Translations under genes and position numbers: made by a program
Shown here: piece after piece, positions 14,536 to 25,500 of the stretch
Numbering within the stretch: position 1 is the first letter of the stretch
Layout of the letters: every line of letters starts with the position of its first letter
The notes under the pieces: generated by a model
What the model was told of the DNA's origin: nothing
What the model saw: only the letters and a program-made list of their open reading frames with translations
Database searches by the model: none
IMG/VR virus record: IMGVR_UViG_3300042197_001420
Span: 1 to 51,188 of that record
Length of the DNA stretch: 51,188 bases
Source: a virus
Strand: one strand, 5' to 3'

Positions 14536-17500
14536 TTATTGCATTCCAAGTCTTATCCAGTCGGCATATACAGTTACGGATCCACCCAAATTCATTACAA
14601 GTGTATTCTTCCATCCTCTCATATCAAAAGAAAATCCAGCAGGAAGTATAAATGAATGTGCTAAATCTGAAGTAAACATTCTACTGGTGGTATCAATTAA
14701 AATTTCTTTAATTTTTATAGTGGTTGCTGTAACGGTATTTTCTATTACATATTGTGCATAGAAAGTTCCAGACTGAGGATATGTGGGGATATATTGCATC
14801 TGTGCGTCGGTATTAATATAAACAACTCTATCATAATCAACTGAAGGAAAGGACATAAAAGTTATGAGAGATGAACTCGTTCCCGTGGTTCCTGAATTTA
14901 CTATGTATGATGTAGCTAAAGTCTTAACATCATCCATTATTTTCATAGAACCGTCCGGGAAAATTCTAAATCTTTCTGTAGAGGTAGTAGTTGCATTTGT
15001 GGTTCTAAAGGATATACCTAACCTCGCATTATCGGATCCTTGATAAGGTCTAATCTCGGCTTCATAATTGTTATCAGTAGAATTTAATCTTAATCCATTT
15101 GACAAAACAGAATTATTAACAGATGAGTTTCTAATTCTAATGGCGCCGCTAACATCTAGTCTGGATCCTGGAGTAGTGGTATGTCCAATGGACCAAAAAC
15201 CATCTGCATCCATGAATGCCTTTTCATCATAGGTTCTTAAAATACCAGTACCAACAGAACCAATACCCAATCCAAAAAATCTAATTGCTCCACCTCCTGA
15301 ACCTCTGCCTTGACCCATATATAGATTAAGGTCTCCACCGTCAGCATCTGCTCCAGAACCAGCATAACCGGATCTAACATTAAGATCCCATCCGTTTCCA
15401 GATGAGGAATTAGCTAAACCTATAGTTTTGTCAGATGTTCCTTGTATTTCAATATCAAAACCGAGGGCTGAAGTTTGTGAACCTATATAGATTTTACCGT
15501 CTTCTTTTATTCTTAATCTTTCTGTTGCTGTCGTTGATGATGTAGGAGTTGTGAAGAATGATATGTATGTCGGTTTCGAAGTTAAAGTCCAAAGTCCTGC
15601 AGAATATGATGTAATTTCAGCATTTTCAGAAGACCAATTGGTACCGTCCCAACCTCCAAAAGAAAGTCCACCTAGAATCCCAGCGTTAGGAGTTGGAGAA
15701 GTAGAATTGCTTCTTTGGAACAGGATATGATTTCTCTGTGCGAGAGTTGAATTTGATGATCTAATACCAAAGGGAGTAGACGTATTGTCTTGTATAAAAA
15801 ATCTTGAATTTACAGGGGAAGCCGAATGAGCCAAAGGTCCTATTGTTATCCATCCGGTAGGTTGAATTCTCATGGCCTCTCCGGTTACACCAGCAAGAGA
15901 ATTAATAAACGATAAACCTAAATTATTTGAAGCGGATCCTCTATAAAGATTTATAGAAGAAGCATCCGAAGTTCCATTTTCAAATTTAATTCCTCTACCG
16001 ATACCGGCAGATGCTATAACAGAGTCATTTATAGCTATATTTCCATTACCTACTTCTAATTGATCAGACGGTGTCGTTGTATTAATACCAACTAATCCGG
16101 AAGAAAGAATTCTTATTCTTTCCAAATTTGAGGTTCCGAATGCTAGGTAATTAACGTCTCTATTAAAAATTGTTCTATCTCCACCGGATACATGTATATT
16201 ACCGCCAACTTGTAAAGCTTCTTGAGGTGAAGTCGTAAGTATACCAACTCTTTGATTTACTGTATCGATTCTACTTATTTCGGCTCCTAGTGAATTAACA
16301 AATCTAATAGATCCATTTGTGTTATTTCCAATCAAAGTTATGTAACTTCCGGACAAAATTGATAGAGGTCCTGTACCTGTTTGTTCTATCAATGCAATTC
16401 CATTAGCTCCAGATGCCCTATTAATAGAGAATGTTGGAGTAGTAGGAGTAGATCCGTTTGCATAAAAAGTTATATTAGCCGATCCATCTAGGATTCTACC
16501 ATAACCGATTCCTAAATAATTTGATCCGGCATCAAGATTTCCAATATAAAAATCTCCTCTAGATCGACCCTTTCCAAAATTATCGAAAGTAGATCCGGTA
16601 TCAAAAGTAGGATTTGAAGAATGACCTACAGCTAAATCCGTATTGAATCTACTTAAAGAATTACCAACCGTTAATCTAGGTCCGGTAACTCCTGAAATAA
16701 TTGTACTTCCTCCGTTTGTTGTAAGTAATCGAAGATTGGGAGTCTGAGATAATCCCAAAGAAGGCGTATTAAAGATATCTCCGGCAAAAAGTTCAAAATC
16801 TATAGATCTTGTACCTGCTTTGAAATAATGATTGTATATTGGACCGAGAGATTGATTAATTGCAAATCCTGCATTAAAGAAATTTCTTGCATCTGTGGTT
16901 GCTCCTGTAAGCCCAATAAAATCGAATGCAGTGGCTCCTGTAGATGAAGTAGCTCCATAGGCTCCTATAGAAAATCCACCGAGTCCGGTAAAATCAATTC
17001 CGGTCTGAATTAGAGTTAATTTAGGATTTAGTCTTTGAGACGACGCTAACGGAGGAGCAAGATTTCCTTGAGTAAGATCGATTATATTGAAGTTATTCAA
17101 ATAATTATAAGCCCATGTAGGATCTCCCAAAAAGAATCCTGTTTTATTAGCGTTGTTTTGTACCATAAAGTCTGCCTGTCCTGAAGGAATTGTAGTTGGA
17201 CCGACTGTAATATCTGGTACATAATTAGCTTGACCTGATAATCCTGATTGTATGTTACCGGTCTTACCATGATAATAGGAAAACTCAAAAGATCCACCAG
17301 TGGGTCCAACGCTTCCTGTAGGTCCGACTAGATTAACTCCGCTAGTTAACCAAGAAGTCGATCCGGCATCCCAATAGAAAACCTCTCCGTTATCATCTAA
17401 CCAAAAGTCATAATCTTTTAGATCTCCGAAATTGGGTCCATGATCCATTGTAGGAGCAGTAGCTCCGACTTGCCAGTGATCTCCTCTTTCTCCAAAAGGA

Positions 17501-17646
17501 CCAGGTATACCGGGAACTCCTTGAGGTCCAGTCGGTCCTGGAGGTCCACCTCCAGCCAAAACTATTTGGTCGAAATTAAAATTTACTTTCTCAAGGACTT
17601 CCGATAACGGGTCAGAGGAAAATAGCTCTTTAATTACTATGGGCAT
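14536..17646 (-). CDS. Collagen-like tail fibre protein
   Basis: This 1036-aa protein has a short N-terminal attachment region (1-32) and then Gly-Pro-rich triplets at 34-55 (G-P-P-G-P-T-G-P-Q-G-V-P-G-I-P-G), followed by more G-P-T-G near 110. The long body is Ser/Thr/Gly/Asn-rich and repetitive, with many recurring short motifs such as R-(I/L)-R-I and G-I-N-T-T-T-P-S, typical of trimeric fibre shafts and of proteins with repeated tip-like units. The last 130 residues are a distinct beta-rich domain, plausibly the receptor-contacting tip. No peptidase-type intramolecular chaperone motif was found. Confidence 0.65.
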   Translation of the reverse strand: MPIVIKELFSSDPLSEVLEKVNFNFDQIVLAGGGPPGPTGPQGVPGIPGPFGERGDHWQVGATAPTMDHGPNFGDLKDYDFWLDDNGEVFYWDAGSTSWLTSGVNLVGPTGSVGPTGGSFEFSYYHGKTGNIQSGLSGQANYVPDITVGPTTIPSGQADFMVQNNANKTGFFLGDPTWAYNYLNNFNIIDLTQGNLAPPLASSQRLNPKLTLIQTGIDFTGLGGFSIGAYGATSSTGATAFDFIGLTGATTDARNFFNAGFAINQSLGPIYNHYFKAGTRSIDFELFAGDIFNTPSLGLSQTPNLRLLTTNGGSTIISGVTGPRLTVGNSLSRFNTDLAVGHSSNPTFDTGSTFDNFGKGRSRGDFYIGNLDAGSNYLGIGYGRILDGSANITFYANGSTPTTPTFSINRASGANGIALIEQTGTGPLSILSGSYITLIGNNTNGSIRFVNSLGAEISRIDTVNQRVGILTTSPQEALQVGGNIHVSGGDRTIFNRDVNYLAFGTSNLERIRILSSGLVGINTTTPSDQLEVGNGNIAINDSVIASAGIGRGIKFENGTSDASSINLYRGSASNNLGLSFINSLAGVTGEAMRIQPTGWITIGPLAHSASPVNSRFFIQDNTSTPFGIRSSNSTLAQRNHILFQRSNSTSPTPNAGILGGLSFGGWDGTNWSSENAEITSYSAGLWTLTSKPTYISFFTTPTSSTTATERLRIKEDGKIYIGSQTSALGFDIEIQGTSDKTIGLANSSSGNGWDLNVRSGYAGSGADADGGDLNLYMGQGRGSGGGAIRFFGLGIGSVGTGILRTYDEKAFMDADGFWSIGHTTTPGSRLDVSGAIRIRNSSVNNSVLSNGLRLNSTDNNYEAEIRPYQGSDNARLGISFRTTNATTTSTERFRIFPDGSMKIMDDVKTLATSYIVNSGTTGTSSSLITFMSFPSVDYDRVVYINTDAQMQYIPTYPQSGTFYAQYVIENTVTATTIKIKEILIDTTSRMFTSDLAHSFILPAGFSFDMRGWKNTLVMNLGGSVTVYADWIRLGMQ

Positions 17647-17655
17647 TATTTTTTC

Positions 17656-20600
17656 TTATTTTTTCTCAAGTATAACTGTAAAGGCTATGGAAGTCTTTTT
17701 ATCTCTCGGTACTGTATATATCACCTTGAAATTAAGACCGCCAGATTCGTCTAGAATAAGCTTAAAGTTTTTACTTTTCTTATATCCCAAAGCTAACTTA
17801 GCCTCATCGTCTATTTGTGTGTTAATTTGTGGAGGATCTACGATTCCTCTAGTTGGTACCCAGATCTTTTCCCAGAAGATAACTTCTTTCACTACATATC
17901 TTTGAAAGATATTTTTTTCGATATAGGTTTTAATATCATCATCCAAAATCAAATCTCCAAAAGAAAAGTCAGGATTTACGTATTTTACAAATTCTTCTCC
18001 TATTCCATCGGTAATTAACCAATCTTGAAGAGATCGAGTTACATAAACCGAAATATCTAGATCGGTTTTAGAGGCAAATTGCTTTTCCGAAACAACTAAA
18101 TTTCTATCAGTATTGTTAATAGAACCTGCATCTATTACTTCTTGAATTGTGGCAAATCCTGTAGGAAAAGTTTGTAAACGAACTTCATTAGGAATAGAAA
18201 TGGTCTTTGAAGCAAAAAATGCTTTTTCTTCTTTAGGTTCTCTCGTTCCAATTACAGAAGAGAATATATCTTTTTTGATGTATTTTCGGTAATAGAAAGG
18301 ATCCCAATTGGATCTGAAAACATAATAATCTGAATAGTCTATAGCAATCTCCTTTAATTTGGGATAAATGAATCTTTCTTGATCTCTAGAGCCTCCGTTT
18401 GAAAGAATAACATTAGGATTTTCCACATTGACTTTATTAAAGTAGAGATTTTTTATCTTGCCCAAATTATCGTCTTTGAGATATGTCAAGTCATCGAAAA
18501 TTTGAATGTTATAAAAATCTATCCCTCCGCTTATAAGGTCCTGAGTATCAACAAATTGTATAACATTTCTCCATCTAGGAGTATAAGCTCCACGATACCT
18601 TACAACAGGATTAAGAGAAACTCTATCTAAAGCTGTTAAAGTGTAACCTAAAACAGGTTCACTTTGTTGTATGTCGTTTGAAGTCTTTTTTAAAATTTCT
18701 CTTCTTAAATAAGAAGATTTTATCGGATAATCAGGTCTAACTAGATTAACCGCATATCGATTTTCCTCTATTAATCCTTCTCGAGTCACATTCAAATATC
18801 GGATTTCGGGGTCACCAAAATTAATTTGATTTTGTATGGTTGCGAAAGAAATAGAATCAATTATTGACAGATAAGCATTAAATCCTCCATCTATATAAAG
18901 AGGATTGAAACTAAGCGGATTAGAATATAATGTCGAGAAAGGACCCCAAACTCCTTGAATATAAGTAAGGGAATTTGCTCCGTTGGGTGTTAAGGTGGGA
19001 AAGAAAGGCAATCCAGAAATTGAAGTACATAGGAATCCATTCGAAGTGATTTGTGAAATTCCTTGAAATGTATATACATTAAATCCGTCAGTAACTTGAA
19101 TATCGTTATATCCGCCGTTTTCATTGAGGCTCACTTCTACGGTAAGATTAGGGAAATTTCCTGATATATCGGGAATTAAAGAAACATTAAATTCGCCCCC
19201 TGTATCTGTCCAATTATCGATTAATCCAGATAGAGATTTGTTGGTATAATTAAATAATCCACTCTGAACCTTCCATTTGTCAGCTACCGTATATAGTAGA
19301 GCTCTGTCTATAAATTTATTTATGATCGAAGGATATGCAGGATCGATGCTTTGAAATAAAACATCATTAAAATCAGTTTGAATTAGAAGAGTAAGAGTCT
19401 TCCATTTTTCATTTTTTATGAAAGTTAATTGAGTACCGGAATTCCCGTATGTGAGAACAGTAGAAAACTTATAACCATTGTATTTTTCACCATAGACATA
19501 ACTAAGAGATTCTCGATTATAATTAATTTGTGAAAATTCTGATCTATCTACTATTTCTACTTTAGCCCCTCGGAATAAAGTCTCCGAAGCCTTGGACGAA
19601 TTTCCATCGGCAAATATAGAGTACTTAAACTCTCTAGGAATATAATATGAAGTTCCACCCTCAGTTACAGTTTCTCTGGTAAAATAATTAACGAAATAAT
19701 TCTCGGCAATTGAAAGTAAATTTCCTGAAGGACCAGTTCCTGAAGTTAAACCGAAAAGAGTTGCTGTCGATCCGGTAGATCCGATTGTAGGAATAACCAA
19801 GTAATTACTAGAGGTAGGTCCTACCGTAGGATTTATTTTGATGTCTTCGTCGAAGTAAGAATAAGAACTAACTTTCTGATCGAATGTCATATATGGTGGA
19901 TATTTCTGTAAGTAATACCACTCATGAGTAAAGAATTTAGTAGATCTTTCTATTTGATCGAAATCTGGAGAAAAGTTATTGTATCCTAAAGCCTGATCGG
20001 TGTTTAATCGATATCCATTTTCTCTGACATCTAAACCTTCATTATCATAGACCCATTTATTTATAAAAGGTACAACTCTCGAAGAAAGGGCTAATTGAGA
20101 AAGATCATTTTCTTTTAGACGATCATATTCATTTATTACAGGATCTACTGTGTCAGTAAGATCGTCTTGATAACCGATCAAAGATTGAAATCCTCCATTT
20201 GAAATAAATGCAGAACTAGGACCAACTAATTCATTTATTGCCGTTTGACCAGTGGAACCGATTAAAGAGAAATCGAAATTAGGAACCTGTGAATAGGTTC
20301 CACCGGTTCCAGTTGTATATCCGGTAGAGTACCAAGTAAAAAGATCCGAAGGATATGAATCCGCATCTTTCTTATAATCCGTATTATGAAAGTCAAAATC
20401 AAAGTCTTTTATTGGAAAAACAGAAAGCCATCCGTTAGAATTCTTTGCTAATTTATAAAGTGCAATTTTGTTAGAAGAACCGAATTCAAATTCTTTAGAT
20501 TTGTCTATTAGATTAACGACGAAGTATTTTTCATAATTTCTGAATCCTATAATTTCTCCGTTATCATCATATAAAACTTCGTCTAAATAAAGAGCATAAT

Positions 20601-22512
20601 CTCCAGTAGTCAAATATCCACTATTTGACTTTACATAAATATCTTCAGTAGCATCTCTAAATTGTAGAACGTTTTCTCTATCTATAATAGCTCGAGACTT
20701 TGGATTATTATTTCCACCTCCAAAAGAAGCGAGCAAGTATTTACCGGCAGTCACAGGAGCTATTGCTATTGGTGAAGGTTGATATGTGGTTGTATTTGAT
20801 TCGGAGATATATTCGTTAGATATTAAAAAAGGAAATTCCGTATTGTCACTAAAAAATGAGATCTTCATCTTGCTCCAAGATTCAGAATTTATTTTAGAAA
20901 AAACGAGTATTTCTCCATTTATGTAAATGGCTTTAAATGGAGGAGTGTCTGTTACATAATCCTTTATGTTATTAATCGCCTCTGTTATAGAGATCGATAT
21001 ATCCATAAGAGTACCGTTGATACTATACGTTAATCCATTAGTCTTTCTTGCAGAAACGGCACTAGAACCTTTAATTGTATGAGAATCAATAAAAGGAGCC
21101 TCTTTAGAATTTGTCCAATCTGTGTATCTTACTCGAATTTCATCTCCGTTACTAGGGGCTGAAGTTACTCTAAAAGCTATAGCAGGTCTTCCTTTTTTAT
21201 CTGTTTTAATTGAAGGAATATAAGCAAAAGGAAGATCGAATCCACTAAAGTTTTTCCAATTAACTGATTTATTCTTTATTCTTAAATAAGAATCATCTGG
21301 ACCAGAGTCGAAATTACTTTCCCAATTGTTTACATTGTCTATTGAATAAATTACCCCTTTAGTGTCTTTGATATATCCGAATCTCGATTTTTGAGTATCT
21401 ATCCAGTCGATAAGATAGCCGGAATAAAGATTAGTTTTTGGATAAACCTTAATTCCCTTTTCGTTGTATTGTATATCATCTTTAGTTGACGTAGGAACTC
21501 CTACAGTGTCTTGTACCGGTGTAGGAATCTGAGTTTTTTCTATGAATCTATCTTCGAAAAGACGAGTATTTGAAATTGTAAACTTTCCGAGTTCTATGGC
21601 ATTCATATATAATCCGAAATATCGACTAAATTTATATCTTTCTTGATCTGGATCGTCAAATAAAAACTCCAAATTAAGAAGATTGGCACAAACTACTCCA
21701 TTTCTAAAGAAGCCCTCTGTTATAAAGTCTTCTGATTCAATTAGAGTTTTGTCAACTAAAGAATAATTTAAGTATATGTCTTCGGCCTTTCTACAAAATC
21801 CTCCTTTGTCATAAGAGATTCCTTGCCAATAAGAATTTTGTCCTTTATCGAAAGAAATATAAAGTGGAGATTCCGGGAAATTGGCATCGTTAACATGATT
21901 CCTGATATATTTACCTATTTCCGTTCTATTTGTTAGATCGAAAGTCTTAATGATATATGCATTCTGAATTATGTTAGAGAAGAAATTTTCAGGATCTTCT
22001 ACTAAAGAATTTAAAGAACTAAGAGTATCAATATCTAATCCGCTGTATTGTGAAGTATTAGCATTAACGGTTACAGGACCGTCCATTTTGAAGATAACAA
22101 AATACTCAGGAATGTTATCTCTTTCTATCCATAAAGGAGAAAATAGAGAAAATTCTTCCGTGTATAATTGACTGTTCTTGGGATACATTCCGTTTCCGTA
22201 TGTAAAGTCAAATTGCTTATTGTATTGATCTTTTATCGTAGTAGAATCGTCTTCTTCGAAAAGTGAATATGCTATTTTATTGGGAAGTAATCGACTTCCT
22301 TGATTGTAGAATCTTTTAAGATCAAAAGAATAAGATCCGTTTCCACTAACTTCGAATCCTTTGTATATGGATTTGCTTAAAAAAGGATTTGCATCTATAG
22401 ATTCGAGATAAATTCGATTCTTGGAATCTGCAATAATTTTTATGTTAGTAGACAACTTCGGATTGGTCCTGAGCAATCCAAATGATGTTCTTTTAAGTAT
22501 TTTATCAGGCAT
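17656..22512 (-). CDS. Very large virion protein, outer baseplate or fibre candidate
   Basis: At 1618 aa this is the longest protein in the window and is not recognised. It is rich in Asn, Tyr, Ser, Asp and Phe, and is beta-rich throughout. It has no signal peptide or membrane helix. Short G-S-T-G and G-P-T/G-P-S motifs occur near residues 745-770 and 900-930, in what look like surface loops. The N-terminal 100 residues look like a separate compact domain. The gene is flanked by two other giant genes and by fibre genes, so a component of the baseplate periphery or adhesion apparatus is likely. The start is an ATG after an A-rich leader. Confidence 0.45.
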   Translation of the reverse strand: MPDKILKRTSFGLLRTNPKLSTNIKIIADSKNRIYLESIDANPFLSKSIYKGFEVSGNGSYSFDLKRFYNQGSRLLPNKIAYSLFEEDDSTTIKDQYNKQFDFTYGNGMYPKNSQLYTEEFSLFSPLWIERDNIPEYFVIFKMDGPVTVNANTSQYSGLDIDTLSSLNSLVEDPENFFSNIIQNAYIIKTFDLTNRTEIGKYIRNHVNDANFPESPLYISFDKGQNSYWQGISYDKGGFCRKAEDIYLNYSLVDKTLIESEDFITEGFFRNGVVCANLLNLEFLFDDPDQERYKFSRYFGLYMNAIELGKFTISNTRLFEDRFIEKTQIPTPVQDTVGVPTSTKDDIQYNEKGIKVYPKTNLYSGYLIDWIDTQKSRFGYIKDTKGVIYSIDNVNNWESNFDSGPDDSYLRIKNKSVNWKNFSGFDLPFAYIPSIKTDKKGRPAIAFRVTSAPSNGDEIRVRYTDWTNSKEAPFIDSHTIKGSSAVSARKTNGLTYSINGTLMDISISITEAINNIKDYVTDTPPFKAIYINGEILVFSKINSESWSKMKISFFSDNTEFPFLISNEYISESNTTTYQPSPIAIAPVTAGKYLLASFGGGNNNPKSRAIIDRENVLQFRDATEDIYVKSNSGYLTTGDYALYLDEVLYDDNGEIIGFRNYEKYFVVNLIDKSKEFEFGSSNKIALYKLAKNSNGWLSVFPIKDFDFDFHNTDYKKDADSYPSDLFTWYSTGYTTGTGGTYSQVPNFDFSLIGSTGQTAINELVGPSSAFISNGGFQSLIGYQDDLTDTVDPVINEYDRLKENDLSQLALSSRVVPFINKWVYDNEGLDVRENGYRLNTDQALGYNNFSPDFDQIERSTKFFTHEWYYLQKYPPYMTFDQKVSSYSYFDEDIKINPTVGPTSSNYLVIPTIGSTGSTATLFGLTSGTGPSGNLLSIAENYFVNYFTRETVTEGGTSYYIPREFKYSIFADGNSSKASETLFRGAKVEIVDRSEFSQINYNRESLSYVYGEKYNGYKFSTVLTYGNSGTQLTFIKNEKWKTLTLLIQTDFNDVLFQSIDPAYPSIINKFIDRALLYTVADKWKVQSGLFNYTNKSLSGLIDNWTDTGGEFNVSLIPDISGNFPNLTVEVSLNENGGYNDIQVTDGFNVYTFQGISQITSNGFLCTSISGLPFFPTLTPNGANSLTYIQGVWGPFSTLYSNPLSFNPLYIDGGFNAYLSIIDSISFATIQNQINFGDPEIRYLNVTREGLIEENRYAVNLVRPDYPIKSSYLRREILKKTSNDIQQSEPVLGYTLTALDRVSLNPVVRYRGAYTPRWRNVIQFVDTQDLISGGIDFYNIQIFDDLTYLKDDNLGKIKNLYFNKVNVENPNVILSNGGSRDQERFIYPKLKEIAIDYSDYYVFRSNWDPFYYRKYIKKDIFSSVIGTREPKEEKAFFASKTISIPNEVRLQTFPTGFATIQEVIDAGSINNTDRNLVVSEKQFASKTDLDISVYVTRSLQDWLITDGIGEEFVKYVNPDFSFGDLILDDDIKTYIEKNIFQRYVVKEVIFWEKIWVPTRGIVDPPQINTQIDDEAKLALGYKKSKNFKLILDESGGLNFKVIYTVPRDKKTSIAFTVILEKK

Positions 22513-22535
22513 CTCATTTTAGTTGTTTATTCTTA

Positions 22536-25500
22536 CTATCTATTCGAATCTCCACCGGAAGTCTTTCTTAATTGAACAGGGACAATATCTCTACCCGTTA
22601 TAGGATTGATTGTTTTGATAGTCTTGTTCAAATCATCTAAAGCTGTTTCGAATGTTCTAGAAGGAATATCTTTTCCAACTACTGTTCTGCTATAATATCT
22701 AGCGGTTACCTCAACATCGAAAGAGAATCTTTCTTTATTTATTGGATTGCTGTAGATGTCAATTCCTAATTTTTTGGTATAAACAACGTTTGCATTTTTA
22801 GAGAAGTTTCTAACTCCTCCGATATTACCAAGACCTGTATCTCCAAGTCCAAAATAATCCGTCATTCTATATTGGAAAATGAAAGGGATAGAAATTGCTT
22901 CTCCTTCACCGAATGTAATTCTTCTTACAGAAAGAGAATCGGATCCATCGACTACAATATCTGAGTGAGAAGAAGGATTTAAGAATAGATAAGATCCTAC
23001 CGATTTAGGTCCTAATAGATATTGATCGTTTACGTCAAATGCTATCTTAGAGTATTTGTCTGCAGTTCCTCCGACTCCTTCAAAGAATAGAGGAGTTTGT
23101 AATCCTGAACCTGTAACTCCAGCAACAAGATTTCCGAATTTGGAATTTCTTACAGATTCACTAGCAGCAACATTGGGATCGGATTGTAAGTTCCAATCGT
23201 CTATTGCAGGGTGATTTATGTGAATTAAAATTGTATTGTCGTAGTTAGAAGAAACCGTAAAATCCGTAACAGAAACTACATCAGAAATTGAAGTTGTTCC
23301 CGTAGCTCCGAACCAAATAAAATCCGTGGCAGTAGAACCGATAGTAGAAGTTGTTGTGATTAAATCTTGAATGGCCAAATTCGAAGTCCATTCTAAATCT
23401 TCTATGGAGGTTGCACCTACTAGAGATCCACCACTGATTTGAGAATTTGCGGCATAAACTGTACCTCCAGTAGAAGAAACAGCTCCATATAGAGGAGATT
23501 TTCCATCAACTGAAAGATATCGAGAAGAGATAAACTCTCCTAAAACCTGTGAAGATTGATCCGGTGTATTTCGAATAAACCCATAAGAGGCAACATCTGT
23601 GTCTAAAGGATTAGAAAGTCCTAAAGGAACTCTATCGTATTTTCTTATTAAATTATAATCTGTGTCGTTCCCGTTATATGAGGTTCCTCCTGCCCAAGAC
23701 TCTTGAATCTTAAATAGACGATTACCCCAATATCTTGCATACATTTCTAAACTACTTGCCGAATCATTAAAGATTTTTATGAAGTAATTTTTGGAAATGA
23801 TTGCACCCTTCTTAATAGTTAATTGACCTACCTCATCTTTGTAGTTTCCAGCAAATAGAGAAACTGTTGTATTATTTTCGACCTTATATTCAGTTGCAGT
23901 TTCATCGACGATTCTAACAATAAGAATTCCTCTTGATGCTTCCAAAAGGGCTTTCAATCTAGCAATTTCCGATTCCATAGTAACAAGTTTATCGAAAAGA
24001 GCAATAACATTTTGCTCAGGAGAAAGGAATCCTGAAGCTATTTCGGTTGCATTATGAGCAAAGAATTTACCGTTTTGGTCGAATTGGTTTGCAACGTGTT
24101 TCTTAATTCCAAGAGAATCTAAATCTTGTTGAAGTTCAATTCTAACCTTTTCGTCTTTGGCTTCGGAAAGGATGGATCCGGAATCTGGTGCAGATTCAAA
24201 TTCTGATGGAAATTCTACACGAATAATTTCTGACCAATCGGATTCTTTCGGAGAAACTGGCCATCCTGATTCTGAAAGAGATTTAATTCTAAATTCAACC
24301 GATTCTCCAAAACTGATGGGAATGTCAACTGAGTTTATATTTATAGCATCGGCATTTTCTACATCTTCAATAGCCCATGTAATTTGACCTGTAATAGGAT
24401 CGGTTTTTCTTTGTCTAACCTCGGATCTAACTTCTACCCAAGTAGAAAAAGTTCCTCTTCTCGTTTGTCCGTCTTGATCTAAGAAGTTAATTTGCTCTGG
24501 CTGATTAGCTCCTCCTTCTTTACTTAGGTATCGATATTGAGTAATAAATTGAACAACTTCTTGAGGACCTGTCTTTTCCGAAGTTTTTGCTATCGGCATA
24601 GGAAAGAAACCTCTAATTCGATACTTGGGTGTTAGCTGATCTACTGTATTAGAAATTCCAATAGCATTAATATCATCAATGACGGAAGAAAATAGAGAAG
24701 AAAGTGAGTCTCTTTGATTAATCAAAGTAGACAGTTGATTCTCGTCTGTTTGCTTAAGTTGCTGAGATGTATATTTAGTTGTTTGTAATTTAAGTCTAAG
24801 TTCTTTGATGGCTCTATCCGTAGAACTAATATCAGATTGAATACGAGTCTTATCGGCTTGTAGCTTCTTCAAATCCGAAAGAACCGAATTGTCTGTTAAA
24901 TGTTGATTAACCTGAGTAACCTTAAAGTTTTCTTGATTAAGAACAGGTGAATCCGGTTGAATCCCCAAAGAAGTAGGAATAACGCCTTCCTTAGCGATTG
25001 AATATAGGTAAGCACCGAAGTCAATTACCTCGTTTTGATAGTATGTTGCTAAAGTAATTTCATTTCCTAATTCGTCTTTCGTTCTAAGATCTGATGTATA
25101 AAATCCAGAACCTGGTGACCAATTAACCGCAGCAATTTTAGAATCTGGGTCGATAGGCTTAAGAAAGACAACAGTGTATTCGTCAAATCCAACGTTAACA
25201 TTAACATTGACTGGTGAATCGTTTAATGAGTAGATAGAAAAGATATCAGCTCCGATTAAGATCGGATCCGCACCTTCTACCAATCTTAGAGCAACTGTTC
25301 GATTAGAACCTTCAATCTGTACAATTTCGTAACGTGTATTTTTTCTTCCTGAGTTTACAATAAGAGAATCTCCAATTTTAAGAGATCTGGTACCCAAAAA
25401 TTCAGATTGAGAATCATTATAAGTTAATTTATCCAATTGAACTCGAATAACTCTCTTTTTGTAATTAACGTCATTTACTTGTTCAGTGATTGTATCATCC